Both the position numbers and the translations under genes were made by a program. The notes beneath the pieces are model-generated. The model worked only from the letters and a program-made list of their open reading frames with translations, was not told the DNA's origin and did not search any database. Shown piece after piece: positions 54,059-64,000 of a stretch of 64,000 nucleotides of DNA. Every line of letters begins with the position of its first letter. Within the stretch, counting starts at the first letter, position 1. The DNA is from Azolla caroliniana (lineage: Eukaryota; Polypodiophyta): NCBI GenBank assembly GCA_043228905.1, contig JBHGNT010000020.1:11904001-11968000 (forward strand). Direction: 5' to 3'.

Positions 54059-56200
54059 CATGCATGTGCTAAATTTTGGGGAAATCTAAAGGGAAAACGT
54101 GTTGAGAGTTATGGTGACTTAACTCTTCACGACTTGTCTATGCATTGTAAGAATTTATATGAGTTATCTCTTGCCGGAAAGATGATGTGTTATGATTCTC
54201 TTTCACATATGCCTCCCTTCTTTACAATTGAAGATATATGCATAGGACTTAAGAAATTGGCCTCTCAAAAGGCAAGCGATCTTCAATGTATAAAGGTTGA
54301 AATGCTCAAATGGACGGGAAAGGAAGCACATATACGGATAAGCGATATGTTTAATGATGCATTGCAACATGGTATGTCGTACGATTGGACTACAAATTGG
54401 ATCAAACCTTTACATAAAGGTGGAGATATAAATAATGTAAACAACTATCGAACCATCATGGTTGGCTCATTAATGGCAAAACTATTTGGATGTATAATGG
54501 AATCAAAGATAAGTGTATGGGCTGAAAAAAGTGGTAAGAGAGCTTATGGACAAGCTGGCTTTCGGAAATACCATAGCACCATTGATCACCTTATCACCCT
54601 TCTAGTATTAATGGACGAAAGTCGCCTTAGAGGTAAAGGTTTATATTGTTGCTTTGTAGACTTCAAGAAAGCTTTTGATATGGTACCTCGTGAGCATCTT
54701 TGTAGGCGAATGGAAGAACTTGAGGTGCCAAGTGAATATATGCTTGCAATTTCCCGAATTTATGAGAAGGTTATATGTTGTGTGCGCATGAGAGATAAAC
54801 TTTTAGATTTTTTCAAAAGTACTATTGGTGTTAAGCAAGGATGCCCACTCTCACCAACACTATTTGGTTTATGCATTGATGAATTGGAAGAAATGGTTAC
54901 CAAGTTTGCAAAGGAAGAATGTGTTGAAGAAGTTGCCATTGGGAATGTTGTGATTATGCTTTTGCTATATGCAGATGATGTAGTGCTTTTTGCAAATACT
55001 TTAGGAGATGCACAAAAGCTTATGAAGGCATTGGAAAAATTTTGCATGCATACTAAATTAAGTGTCAATAGCTCTAAAACAAAGATTATGCTTGTGAAGA
55101 GCCAAAAAAGAGATAAACCATGCATTATGTACAACAATGAGCCACTTGAATGTGTGGAAAGCTTTAAATATCTTGGCCTTGAAGCTCCTTCAAATCATAG
55201 ATGGAATGAATGTGCTACACGCCGCTTAGAGGCAGGCAAGCGAGCATACTATGCATTTGAGAACACATGCAATCTTGGAGATATTAAGTGTTGGATCCTC
55301 AAGAAATATCTTTTCGACACTTTGGTGACACCGGTTCTTCTCTATGGGGCGGAAGTATGAGGCGGTAGCATCCCTAAATCTATGTGGAAAGAGTTTGAAA
55401 ATGTCCAAAAGCATTTTCTTACCAAGTTTCTACAAGTTAAGAAACAAACGCCCTACACCCTCCTCCTCCTTGAGACGGGATCGCTTCCCATTGAGATCAT
55501 GGCCATGGAAAGGGTTGTTGAATACATGCTTAAGGTTCAAAAAAGTCCCTCACATCGACTTCCTAGAATTGCGTGGGAAGCAAGCAAAAAGATCCAAAAG
55601 ACGAATAAAAGCAAAATTTTGTGTTCCGGTTGGATGCCAGATATAGAAAAATGGTTTGGTAGATGGGATGCGAGACACTTGCTTCATGATGCATCATTAG
55701 ATTCCTCTGTAAATGAGACATTTTTGCAACACCAATGTATCATGACATGGGACAAATGTGGAGGCTCAGGCTTCACACATTATACTACACATGTTGCACC
55801 TAACTACAAAACCATATTCTTTGCGGAACGGGGAAATCGTACACATCCATACATGTTAGAGCCCATACCGTTATCTTCCATTCGAACCATTGCTTCCATG
55901 CGACTTAGCTCACATGCATTGCGATGTGAAACAAGGCGTTGGGGTACAAGTGATGAGAGTGGTCGGCTATGCACACTTTGCCCTAAACAAGTTCGCGAGT
56001 CTGAGTATCACACTTTGATACAATGCTCTGCCTTTGATCATATTGGACCATGCTTTCAACATCTCTTCGATCGAGCCCAATCTTTGCATGAATTCCTCTC
56101 ACAACCACAATGTGCACTCTCAATTGCAACATTCATTGGTAAAAAGTTCTTGAACATCGAGAGTCACTACTCACTTTCACACGTATCACGTGAAATGTAA
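54059..56200 (+). pseudogene. LINE-E reverse transcriptase, copy 2
   Basis: One frame of about 714 codons is interrupted by a single TGA at 55358-55360, where copy 1 has TGG. Motif A CCFVDFKKAFDMVP (54649-54690), motif B GVKQGCPLSPTLFG, motif C LLLYADDVVLFA (54960-54995) and the C-terminal LCTLCPKQVRESEYHTLIQC are intact. No endonuclease is upstream: the frame begins with ACAKFWGNLKGKRVES in the linker that normally follows an endonuclease. Apart from the one stop this is the best-preserved LINE in the window. Confidence 0.9.
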
Positions 56201-56245
56201 TATTTTTGGTCTCATAAGTCATATTTGACCTCCGAAGACGATAAT

Positions 56246-56249
<4 letters not shown>

Positions 56250-56324
<75 letters not shown>
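56250..56324 (+). repeat. (CT)n microsatellite tail of LINE-E copy 2
   Basis: An uninterrupted run of about 37 CT units directly follows ATAATATAAT at the 3' end of the element. Confidence 0.95.
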
Positions 56325-56327
<3 letters not shown>

Positions 56328-59300
56328 ACACTATTTGCAATCACAAGACTTTAAATAATCAACTTCCAAGGACCACATCAAAAAAATTCCCTCTTAACAA
56401 TCCCATTATGCATGGTATGTCTCCATGCCATTGTCAGACACATTTATAGCTTATTGTTGAGGAACCTTGCTAACCTAACATGTTGCAAATACGCTTTGTA
56501 GGTCTTTACCTCACTTTGAGATTTCCCACCAATAGCATTATGGACCGTTAAAACAAAAGAATGTGAGTGCACCCGTGTATTCATCTCTAGCTTTGGTTTC
56601 AATACATATGGACATTAGGATCCTGATTGCTTGCCTTATTTGTTTTTATTGACTCAAGTTTGGAGAGATCATTTTCTTCTTTCTCCACATCATACTGTGA
56701 GGTTTCAGAAAATAAAATAGCTAGAATGATATGTTCTATTGCATAGTTGTTGATTAAAATGACATTTGGGGCAGGATAATTATGCTCATGTATGACGCCT
56801 TCTTTGTCGACGAGCATAATGTTGAGGCCAATATGAACAAATATATCACACGTACCACAAAGTTACACAATATTTAGATAGCCAAGCTTAGGAGTGGGAA
56901 AATAAAGGAAAATAAAAAGAAGTTATTATTGAGATTCGAGAAGGTGAAACAAGATGCGGATAATTTAAGCCAAGATTACGAGAGCACTTGCTACATCTAT
57001 TAAATTTTAATACTCCAAATGGTCGGGTGCATGGGCAATATTACTTTCTCACCCACAAATGTTTTGGATTTGATGGGAATAAGATTTTGATGATATTGGC
57101 TCATGATAAAATTCTACCTTTCTCATTTTTGTGTAGCCCTAATGAACTACTCTACCATGTCTTACCACATGTTACATCCTGTTTGAATGCCTCGTACTAG
57201 TCTTTACTAGGGAATTAGATTCTAAGCAATTTTTACACCTCATTTGTTATTATAATTTGAAATTCTTATGCCATGTAGTTGTTTTCATCACCCACCTTAA
57301 AAGCTCCTTCAATGCGCCTTTTCCAGATTTTCTTGTTGAGTCCTTTACCACAAAATACCAATGTAACGAAGGAGGAATAATCATAATTCCAAGTCTAGTG
57401 TCTTGTGACTTCATTTCATTAAAGAAAAAAGTCATATGTAATTTTATCATGATTCATGACCCCTTTCTACCAAAGGGAACCTTTTGAACTGTGTATTTGT
57501 ATCTTTCAATATTCGTGGCATGTGTCTCCTAATGATTTATAAGTTTCACTTGTCTAGTGAAGTTCTCATATGGAGGACTACGATGGTCTACTAAAGTTAT
57601 TGTATTAAGATGGATTGAGATATCTTGTAATAGATTCGTAGACAGGGAGAGGTTGGTTCATTCATTTCATCATTATCTAATTCGTCTCAAAAAATATATT
57701 TCTAAATGAGTCCTTTTATTGCACATGTAGCATCCAAAAGTTTGAAAAAGTTTTTAAGATATATCTTACCCCACCACAAGTTAACAGACAAAAGCCTACC
57801 ATCGTTTACCTACTAGTAGTTGTGATATAACTTCTTCTGCGCTAAAACATGAACCGAATGACACCAAAGAAGCAACATGTTGATTAAGAAATAAGTTTAG
57901 CATGAATCTCATAATTATTCAAATGGCGCTATATAACGATACACCAATACATAATAATGCTACAAGTGTAATTTGATCGAAGGACAAGCAAACTATTTTC
58001 TAGCCTCCTTTCTCAAATTCAATGTTGGGTACAACTTGTCTCCACCTACTAAGTGTCCCCCCACGTGTTTATGTACAGACTTTTCATTCTTAATTGGTAA
58101 AACATCAAGGCTTGTACATTTGTTCAAACGATTGTCTCATCCTCTTGCATGTTCATATAGATTGTTTATGTATACTTTTAAATCTACACTTTTTTTAATG
58201 TAACAATCCATGGTCACACACTAAAGACCTAGGAGGAGGTTTTAAGACAGTGACATTATGAGCTAACCATATCAAATAGATTTAAAACATGTGTATCACA
58301 TCATCTCCATTAACATTTAACATTACCAAATGAAGCGGTCAATCCATACCCCTCATTATTATACATAGATCATTTAAAGTGTATTATGATCAACACTATC
58401 ATAATATATGTTTGCACTCGTCTCTCCTTGATCTAGCCATCGAAGGCTCAAATAATTGGGAAATGTATGAATTATTTTGCACCTTTTAAAGTTGCATGAA
58501 AAATATAAAGTGGGCAAGGAACGAACACATCATGATGCATATTTACATTGGATTCTCTACCTTGATGTTGACATCAACAACTCGAATTATTGGAAAAGGT
58601 ATGAATTATTGGAAAAAGTGAAGGCATGTCAGATGAGCAAACATTTGGGACAGGGTGCGTTGAATGTTGAGCTTGAAATAATTTGGATGGAGGGAGGGCA
58701 ACAAGGTTTGGAGGACTTGTATACTTTTATCGGGGGGAAACATGGAATTTAGAAATTCCGAAATCTCACATTTCTAAACGAGGGGTGTATGTTTCTCCAC
58801 TTGAAGTTTTATAATCTTCACTAACATTATATGCATAAAAACCAGTTCAACATTAAAAAGATATTGATCTAAGATATCGACTAGGAAGCATTGTTTTTTT
58901 ATAAGCCCTTGGTACAATAAGAATTTTTACAACTGGTGCCAAATAAGATTCATTGAGGCCATATGTAGAGTGTAATTTTTTTGACAAAAGGTGTGAAAAA
59001 TTAGCAATCCAAAATCTTTGCGAAATGGGTCGATTGCATATGATTCTCTATGTAAAAACTTTGTTTTCGTGATTTTTGTATACATGAACTTTCTATCATA
59101 TTGGAAACGCTACTAATGAAGATCTCAATTAGAAAGTATTTTGTGAGCCATGAGAGTCACAACTCTTGTTCTCAAAACTCTTTTAAGAGATATCTCAACT
59201 ATTTGAAGGTTTGTAATTCTAATATAAAAAGGTATGTGTATCTTCAATTATGGGATATTAAGGGGGATTATAATGATTCTAGAACAATGGAAAGCGTGAA

Positions 59301-62185
59301 ATACCAATCTAAACTTAGATTTCATTTGAACACGACCGATTTTCAAATCTCGATGGGGAATGAAATTGCATATGATGACAAAGTATGACAAGGGGTTCCA
59401 AGACATTCACATCACAACGAGGTTTTGTTCAAACATCTAACTAGCAAAATGAAGGTGAAACTATAATACATAAAGAGAAAATATGAATGATTGATATATA
59501 TATATATAATGTATATGATATAGATAAGTGGGAAGGGTTAAGACAAAAAGGCATGGATTATATGTGTGGGTGAGAGAGTGACTTCATGCTAAGACAGTGT
59601 CATTATTTGCATTAAGCATGTGAGCACTATCTTACGCCTCGTCACATATGAAATGACGCGATAGGTTCATGAATCAACATACTTGTCATGGAGACAAGAT
59701 CATTATTCCTCAAGTCACGGGTCAATATAATAATATTAGACCATTATTTGGTCCTATCTATACCTTATATTATTGTGCATATGTCTTCTCGTGGTTCAAT
59801 GTGAAGTATCTTCCCAATGTATACTACTTATATAGTGCTAGTACTAGGGCACATCTCCTTTCCTATGACAACAATGAGTATTCTCATTCTAATCATCAAG
59901 CCTAGTACGTAGGTAGAATTGATCAGGTGTGTCCACCCATCGCAAAGACTTGTAACCTAACACATTTTCTCTCATGAAAATCATTATTTTGAGGTTTCAA
60001 CTTTGTGAGGATCCACACTCGATTACATTGAACAAATGTTTTTCTAAGCTCGAGCTTCTCAACATTGTAAGACTTGAACCATATTTATAATGTCAAACCA
60101 AACATTAAGCTTCAACTTCTTGACATGCAAATTTGAACAAACGTGTGCCTTCTTTTTGAGGTTGGTTTCATCATAGTCTCCTCTAATCAGTCTATATTAC
60201 ACCAATGGTAGGATAAAGCGTGAAGAAATTACCTTGCCTCTGCACAAACAATATTATGTTCAATGAAATTATGATCCTAAGCTCAGGCTTCTTGACATAA
60301 AGGAGTGCTAGTGATTCCCTTGGATGTGTAAATACTTTGCAAATACACAAATAGTTTGAGGTTCACACTCATGTAGCTTACCTTCATAAACACCAATATT
60401 ATTCATGTGGTCCATTATTTGACAACATCAATGTGTCAGTTCCATATGGGCACCCTTTCTTTTATTTAACCTATCACAACTTGAAGTATAGCCTACCTAC
60501 CAGTCTCACCATGAAGGACTTATGCGAACCCTTAGTCTTGGGATTCTCAAACTCTATTGGCAATGATCACAACTCACAACTTTTTTTAGAGTACACATTT
60601 AGCCTTGCACATATTTGTGTCCTCGAAGCAAAACACATTTTAAGGAATCCTATGGTGAAGAATGGTCTCTTTCCCGTAAGCTTCATTGACTCTCCACCAT
60701 ACATTGAGTTTGAAGCATGGGTCTCTACTACCATAACCCAAGCCACTTGTACAACATAAAACAGTATTGATCCTCAGAAGACTTGATGGCATTTGTCATG
60801 CCAAGTGTTGACATTTGTATTGCCACATTGTATTTGGAATTGCAATTTTCAAGAGTATCCAATTCAAGCAACTCCATCCTATCAATTTGGCAAGTTTAAC
60901 ATCACACATGTCTCAAAAATAAATTAAACATCTTTCATGAGTTGTACACTGACCATTATACCTTCCTGAAATTGTGGCAACATTCTATAGACAATAACTT
61001 GTGAATTTCATTAGCAGGAATCAAAAGTTGCCTTACTAGATATGGTTAGTAAAGAATCTACTAAAGTCGAATTAAGCTTACAATTATATTAGAGATTGTG
61101 ACAAAATTAACAATTGTATTCATACTTTTCAAGATCACATTGAGATGTCTTAGTCGAAGGCATAGTTACTATGTACATTACGTACTCCGGTCTCAATTTT
61201 CCAATTTCGAAATGTTTAGTTTCGTTCCAATGGGGCAATAAGTATCGATGTTTAAAACAAATTTCATGAGATGTAATCTACAGTAATGAGTAATTGTTGG
61301 ATCATACATGAAATTGTTCTTAAGTAACAAGGATCCAACATATACTTATGGTATACACGATGTTCTTCTTTTCCAAAACATTTGAGGTACTTCCTCATAG
61401 ATGAGAATCCTACTTTTTGGTTTTCATGTTTTTAAAAGCAACATACAATATATGCGTATGTTTCTTAATTATTATTTCACATAAAATAAAAACAAAAACC
61501 CTCAAGATCTTCCTCATTTGTTTCGCCCCAAAATCCAATTGTGAAAAGACCATGATTGTCTTCACAATTTTCTAGAAGAGAATATTTCCATGAAACAATG
61601 AACAATGTTTATTTCACAAATTTGCAAATTATCTATGAGTGGTTTATCAATAGCTCAAGGAGGCATAAAGGATCCAATGTGCACATTGAATATATGTATG
61701 CTCAAGGATATGAGGGTATAAATGTGTCACTAAGAGCTCAAGGACATTAAGAAACATATGAACTCATATGTTTCTCATAACCATGTTTATGAAAAGCATG
61801 CCCTCATTCACTAAAATATTGGTAAAAAAAATCGTGACAATATTAGCTCAAAGCCATCCATCAATATCTAAGTGCATGAGTTCATGACATAATAACGTTC
61901 TAGAAACATGTGCACTTAGTCATTAAATGTAGGTCCATAAAGTTAACCAATATGTACATATTTTTCTACTAAAATCATGTAAAGTTGTAGCATTTTATCA
62001 TAACACTATAAAGTATGTTGGGCAACTGTAACAGAATTTTCTCTACAGTAATTCAAGTTGAATCCAAGAGTTTAGATCAATTACCCCTTGATTTGTGGCA
62101 TGTGCAAGTAATTGGCTTGTGTCTTGAGGTAACCATGGGGAACATATAGTGGCAATATCAAAGAAAGAGAAATAATCAATATATA
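56325..62185. other. AT-rich DNA with no recognised gene
   Basis: I found no domain, RNA gene or bounded transposon. Short open frames that I do not recognise lie on the plus strand at 56988-57200, 58477-58752, 59101-59388 and 60433-60759 (70, 91, 95 and 108 codons). A minus-strand frame at 56599-56817 has weak resemblance to the linker before a LINE RT (MLVDKEGVIHEHN) and might be a displaced part of the L1-type LINE. Composition and lack of conserved motifs suggest decayed repeats. A short (TA)n run is at 59494-59507. Confidence 0.45.
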
Positions 62186-62480
62186 AAACCCAACCAATTT
62201 CAAGTCCCAAGTGCCAAAAGAGAAATAATTCCCCACATTGTGTTGTTGTAATCCAAATCTAAGCAAAGCAACATAGATTCAATATAAATAATCTCAAGGA
62301 ATATTAAAGAACCACCAGTCGTTTGTTCAAACATAAATTATATATACAAATGCTGGTAAAATCATAAACTAAGGTTCCAACAAATCTCAAGTCCCAAGTG
62401 CCAGATGGTAAATCGCTACATTGTTTTGTGATGATCCAGATGTAAGCAAAAAGCATCAACACATTTCAAGGAGGGATGTG
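62186..62480. repeat. degenerate tandem duplication, about 187-bp period
   Basis: CAACCAATTTCAAGTCCCAAG, GTGCCA near 62190 and CAACAAATCTCAAGTCCCAAG, GTGCCA near 62378 head two related segments, each continuing with an ATTGTTTTG/ATTGTGTTG motif and (AA/AG)TCTAAGCAAA-like sequence. Confidence 0.6.
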
Positions 62481-63124
62481 ATATAATTTCAAGAAAAGCA
62501 ATATGTAAAGTGAATAATTTTTTCTGATTTACCAATTTCACACAGTGCACGGCAACAACATTCTCTTCAACATAACATTCAGAACAATCTTTTCATTTTT
62601 ATTCTGCCTAATCTTTTTACAAGTTCTGATCAAAGAAAGACTTGCCTGAGACTCAATAGAAGAATTTAATCAATCAAAGCACATTTCAATGTTTAGATGA
62701 ATACTGTAGTAAGTCTATATCAATTAAGAAAGTATGTAGAAGCATACCAACCAGAAATACAAGCTGATAATTCCATCCAAGGAAACATAATATGGATTTT
62801 ACAATCAACAAATCATATGAAAGCATAACAAAAAATGGTAGCGTAATCCCATATCCTAGAAACACGGTATATACAACTTCCGTAAGAGATACAGAAAGAA
62901 CCTAAAAGATTATCAATATTTGGAAATACAAGACCAACGTTAAACATCACCAATATGAGGATAGATGAGCATGATGCTGAAAGAATGAAAGAAATGTTGA
63001 ATTTACTTAAAGCGATTATCAGGAACACAATGATAATGATGACGATAGATAGCAATGCATACAATCAGAACTCAAAAAGGGCTCACAAACTTTAAAGAAA
63101 CTATTGTTAAAATCCAACTACATG
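62481..63124. other. AT-rich DNA downstream of the bHLH gene
   Basis: Nothing is recognised. It may contain the 3' untranslated region of the bHLH gene, but no polyadenylation signal could be assigned with confidence. Confidence 0.4.
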
Positions 63125-63465
63125 CTCCGAAGGATTTAAGTCATTACAATGATGGTGATGATGATTGATGAACAAAATGTTGGCCCCACAAGAAGAAAAG
63201 AACTATCAACTTCAAAAAGAAACTGTAGAGCTGAAACATAAAACTTGTTTCATTAACTTGAGGTAATCAATAACCTCCCAGGATTTATAAAAAAAGCCAC
63301 TACAATGGTGATTGATGAGCAAAAAACCCCACGAGTATTTGTAAAAAGCCATCACAATGACAATAGATGAAAAACAAATCCTGTGAGGTTTATAGGGAGC
63401 CATTAAAATGATGTTGATAGATGGACAAAAACCTTCAAGGATTTCCAAAAGCCATTCCAATGCCA
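63125..63465. repeat. about 55-bp degenerate tandem repeats 3' of the bHLH gene
   Basis: Units built on AGGATTT(A)TAAAAAGCCA, a variable AC, AATGATGGTGATTGATGA and (A)CAAAAACC recur about five times (near 63133, 63279, 63332, 63388 and 63437). They lie in the presumed 3' untranslated region and do not keep a reading frame. Confidence 0.7.
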
Positions 63466-63523
63466 AGGAAGGAAGAAAAAAGTAAGAAATGACTAGAACT
63501 TCGATGAAGAAGGCAAAAAAGAG

Positions 63524-64000
63524 CTATGGCTGTTGACATGGGAACCGGGCGGATTCAAGATTCTTAACTTGATCACAAAGACTCTTCACATATTGAATAG
63601 TTTCATCCAAAACTAACGAAGCATCCAAGAGAGATCCACCTGGTATCATTTTCCTTAGAGCTTTCATGGTTTTCTTGATCTTCTGTCTCCTATAGTCTTG
63701 CTTCAAAAGACTTGGTTTGCCATTAAAACTCTGTTTTCTTGCAATCATCACCTCATTTTTGTCGTCAATCATGAATTGTTTTGCATCGATCTCGTCTTCT
63801 TTTTCTTTCATCTTATCTGACGTGTTCTTCTGTACTTTTTCTTCATATATTCGTTCCCTCTCATTCTTACCCTTGTGTAATTCAGGTATCCTTCCTCTCT
63901 TATTTGCACCCTTTTGTACCTGTTCATCATCTATTCTTTCCCTCTTATTCGAACTCTTTTGTGTTTCTTCTTCTTCATCATCTTTATCTTCATTGCAGAT
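63524..64000 (-). CDS. SAC51-like atypical bHLH transcription factor, C-terminal part
   Basis: The frame is open from the right edge of the window to TAG at 63524-63526: 158 codons visible, the N-terminus beyond 64000. An internal Met at 63811 should not be taken as the start. The first 63 residues are acidic and basic by turns (NEDKDDEEEETQKSSNKR) with loose repeats of QKxxNKRxRI. The bHLH region follows: RRQKIKKTMKALRKMIPGG (helix 1), a short loop SLLDASLVL, then DETIQYVKSLCDQVKNLE (helix 2). The basic part lacks the His-Glu-Arg set that reads E-boxes. The IPGG and VLDE-x2-x-YVKSL pattern fits the SAC51/SACL family (Arabidopsis bHLH142-145 group), regulators in the thermospermine-xylem pathway whose translation is governed by upstream ORFs. 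The 5' leader is not in the window. Confidence 0.72.
   Translation of the reverse strand: MCNEDKDDEEEETQKSSNKRERIDDEQVQKGANKRGRIPELHKGKNERERIYEEKVQKNTSDKMKEKEDEIDAKQFMIDDKNEVMIARKQSFNGKPSLLKQDYRRQKIKKTMKALRKMIPGGSLLDASLVLDETIQYVKSLCDQVKNLESARFPCQQP

Larger units (their letters stand above)
53812..56324 (+). mobile_element. LINE-E copy 2
   Basis: The same unit as 24880-27411: convergent tRNA-like pair (53812-53996), TC-rich spacer (53995-54030), RT frame (54059-56200) and a microsatellite tail, here (TC)n. The two copies differ by a few percent by eye. It lies immediately right of L1-type LINE piece 1, while copy 1 lies immediately left of piece 3. Confidence 0.75.

Noticed and set aside
58477-60759. 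Small plus-strand frames as host genes
   Set aside because: No recognisable domain, no conserved pattern and AT-rich composition. They are mentioned only within the region entry.
63524-63811. bHLH gene as a complete 95-residue protein starting at Met 63811
   Set aside because: The frame stays open for 63 further codons to the edge of the window, so the start is upstream and outside.

Overview
This window reads as nuclear DNA of a land plant with a large, repeat-rich genome. It is almost entirely transposable elements nested inside one another: Ty1/copia and Ty3/gypsy LTR retrotransposons, three kinds of LINE, solo LTRs, a MITE and tRNA-related modules. The only convincing cellular gene is an atypical bHLH factor of the SAC51-like type that runs off the right edge (63524-64000, minus). 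The primer-binding sites match plant initiator tRNA-Met and plant tRNA-Trp. I cannot name the species. The element mix suggests a non-angiosperm vascular plant (fern, lycophyte or gymnosperm), but that is a guess.

Left part (1-18.8 kb). AT-rich DNA with one unrecognised small ORF is followed by the 3' half of a decayed copia element (family F, 2045-3606). Next is a copia element of family A on the plus strand (3607-13412), whose 5' LTR is missing. Its gag is split by a second family A element in reverse orientation (4246-9464), with a perfect 5-bp target duplication GAGGC. The outer element abuts part of a third copia family (C, 13413-16577). After that comes a reverse LINE fragment (16.64-18.78 kb) split by a solo LTR with target duplication GATTG.

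Middle-left (18.8-24.9 kb). AT-rich decayed DNA holds a 330-bp tandem duplication, a decayed LINE-E remnant, a 313-bp foldback MITE, a 5'-truncated LINE with a perfect 15-bp target duplication, and another LINE remnant.

Centre (24.9-56.3 kb). Two related copies of 'LINE-E' lie in the same direction at 24880-27411 and 53812-56324. Each has a pair of convergent tRNA-like sequences at its left end, a reverse transcriptase without a visible endonuclease, and a microsatellite tail. Between them lie the separated pieces of one reverse-strand L1-type LINE. That LINE was opened twice: by copia B (28195-32343, itself hit by a solo LTR) and by an old gypsy element (32.9-52.8 kb). The old gypsy was in turn invaded by a young gypsy (34994-42322), a plus-strand LINE with an inverted 5' end (43247-48343), a plus-strand gypsy LTR with some internal sequence (48739-about 50388) and a solo LTR (51391-52003).

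The young gypsy is the only coding-intact element. Its LTRs differ only by two bases in one C-run. It has a gag-protease ORF, then a pol frame open in -1 across a T5 run at the gag stop codon, and a tRNA-Trp primer site. It is visibly GC-rich against its AT-rich surroundings.

Right part (56.3-64 kb). AT-rich DNA with no recognisable gene, two blocks of degenerate short tandem repeats, then the 3' end of the bHLH gene.
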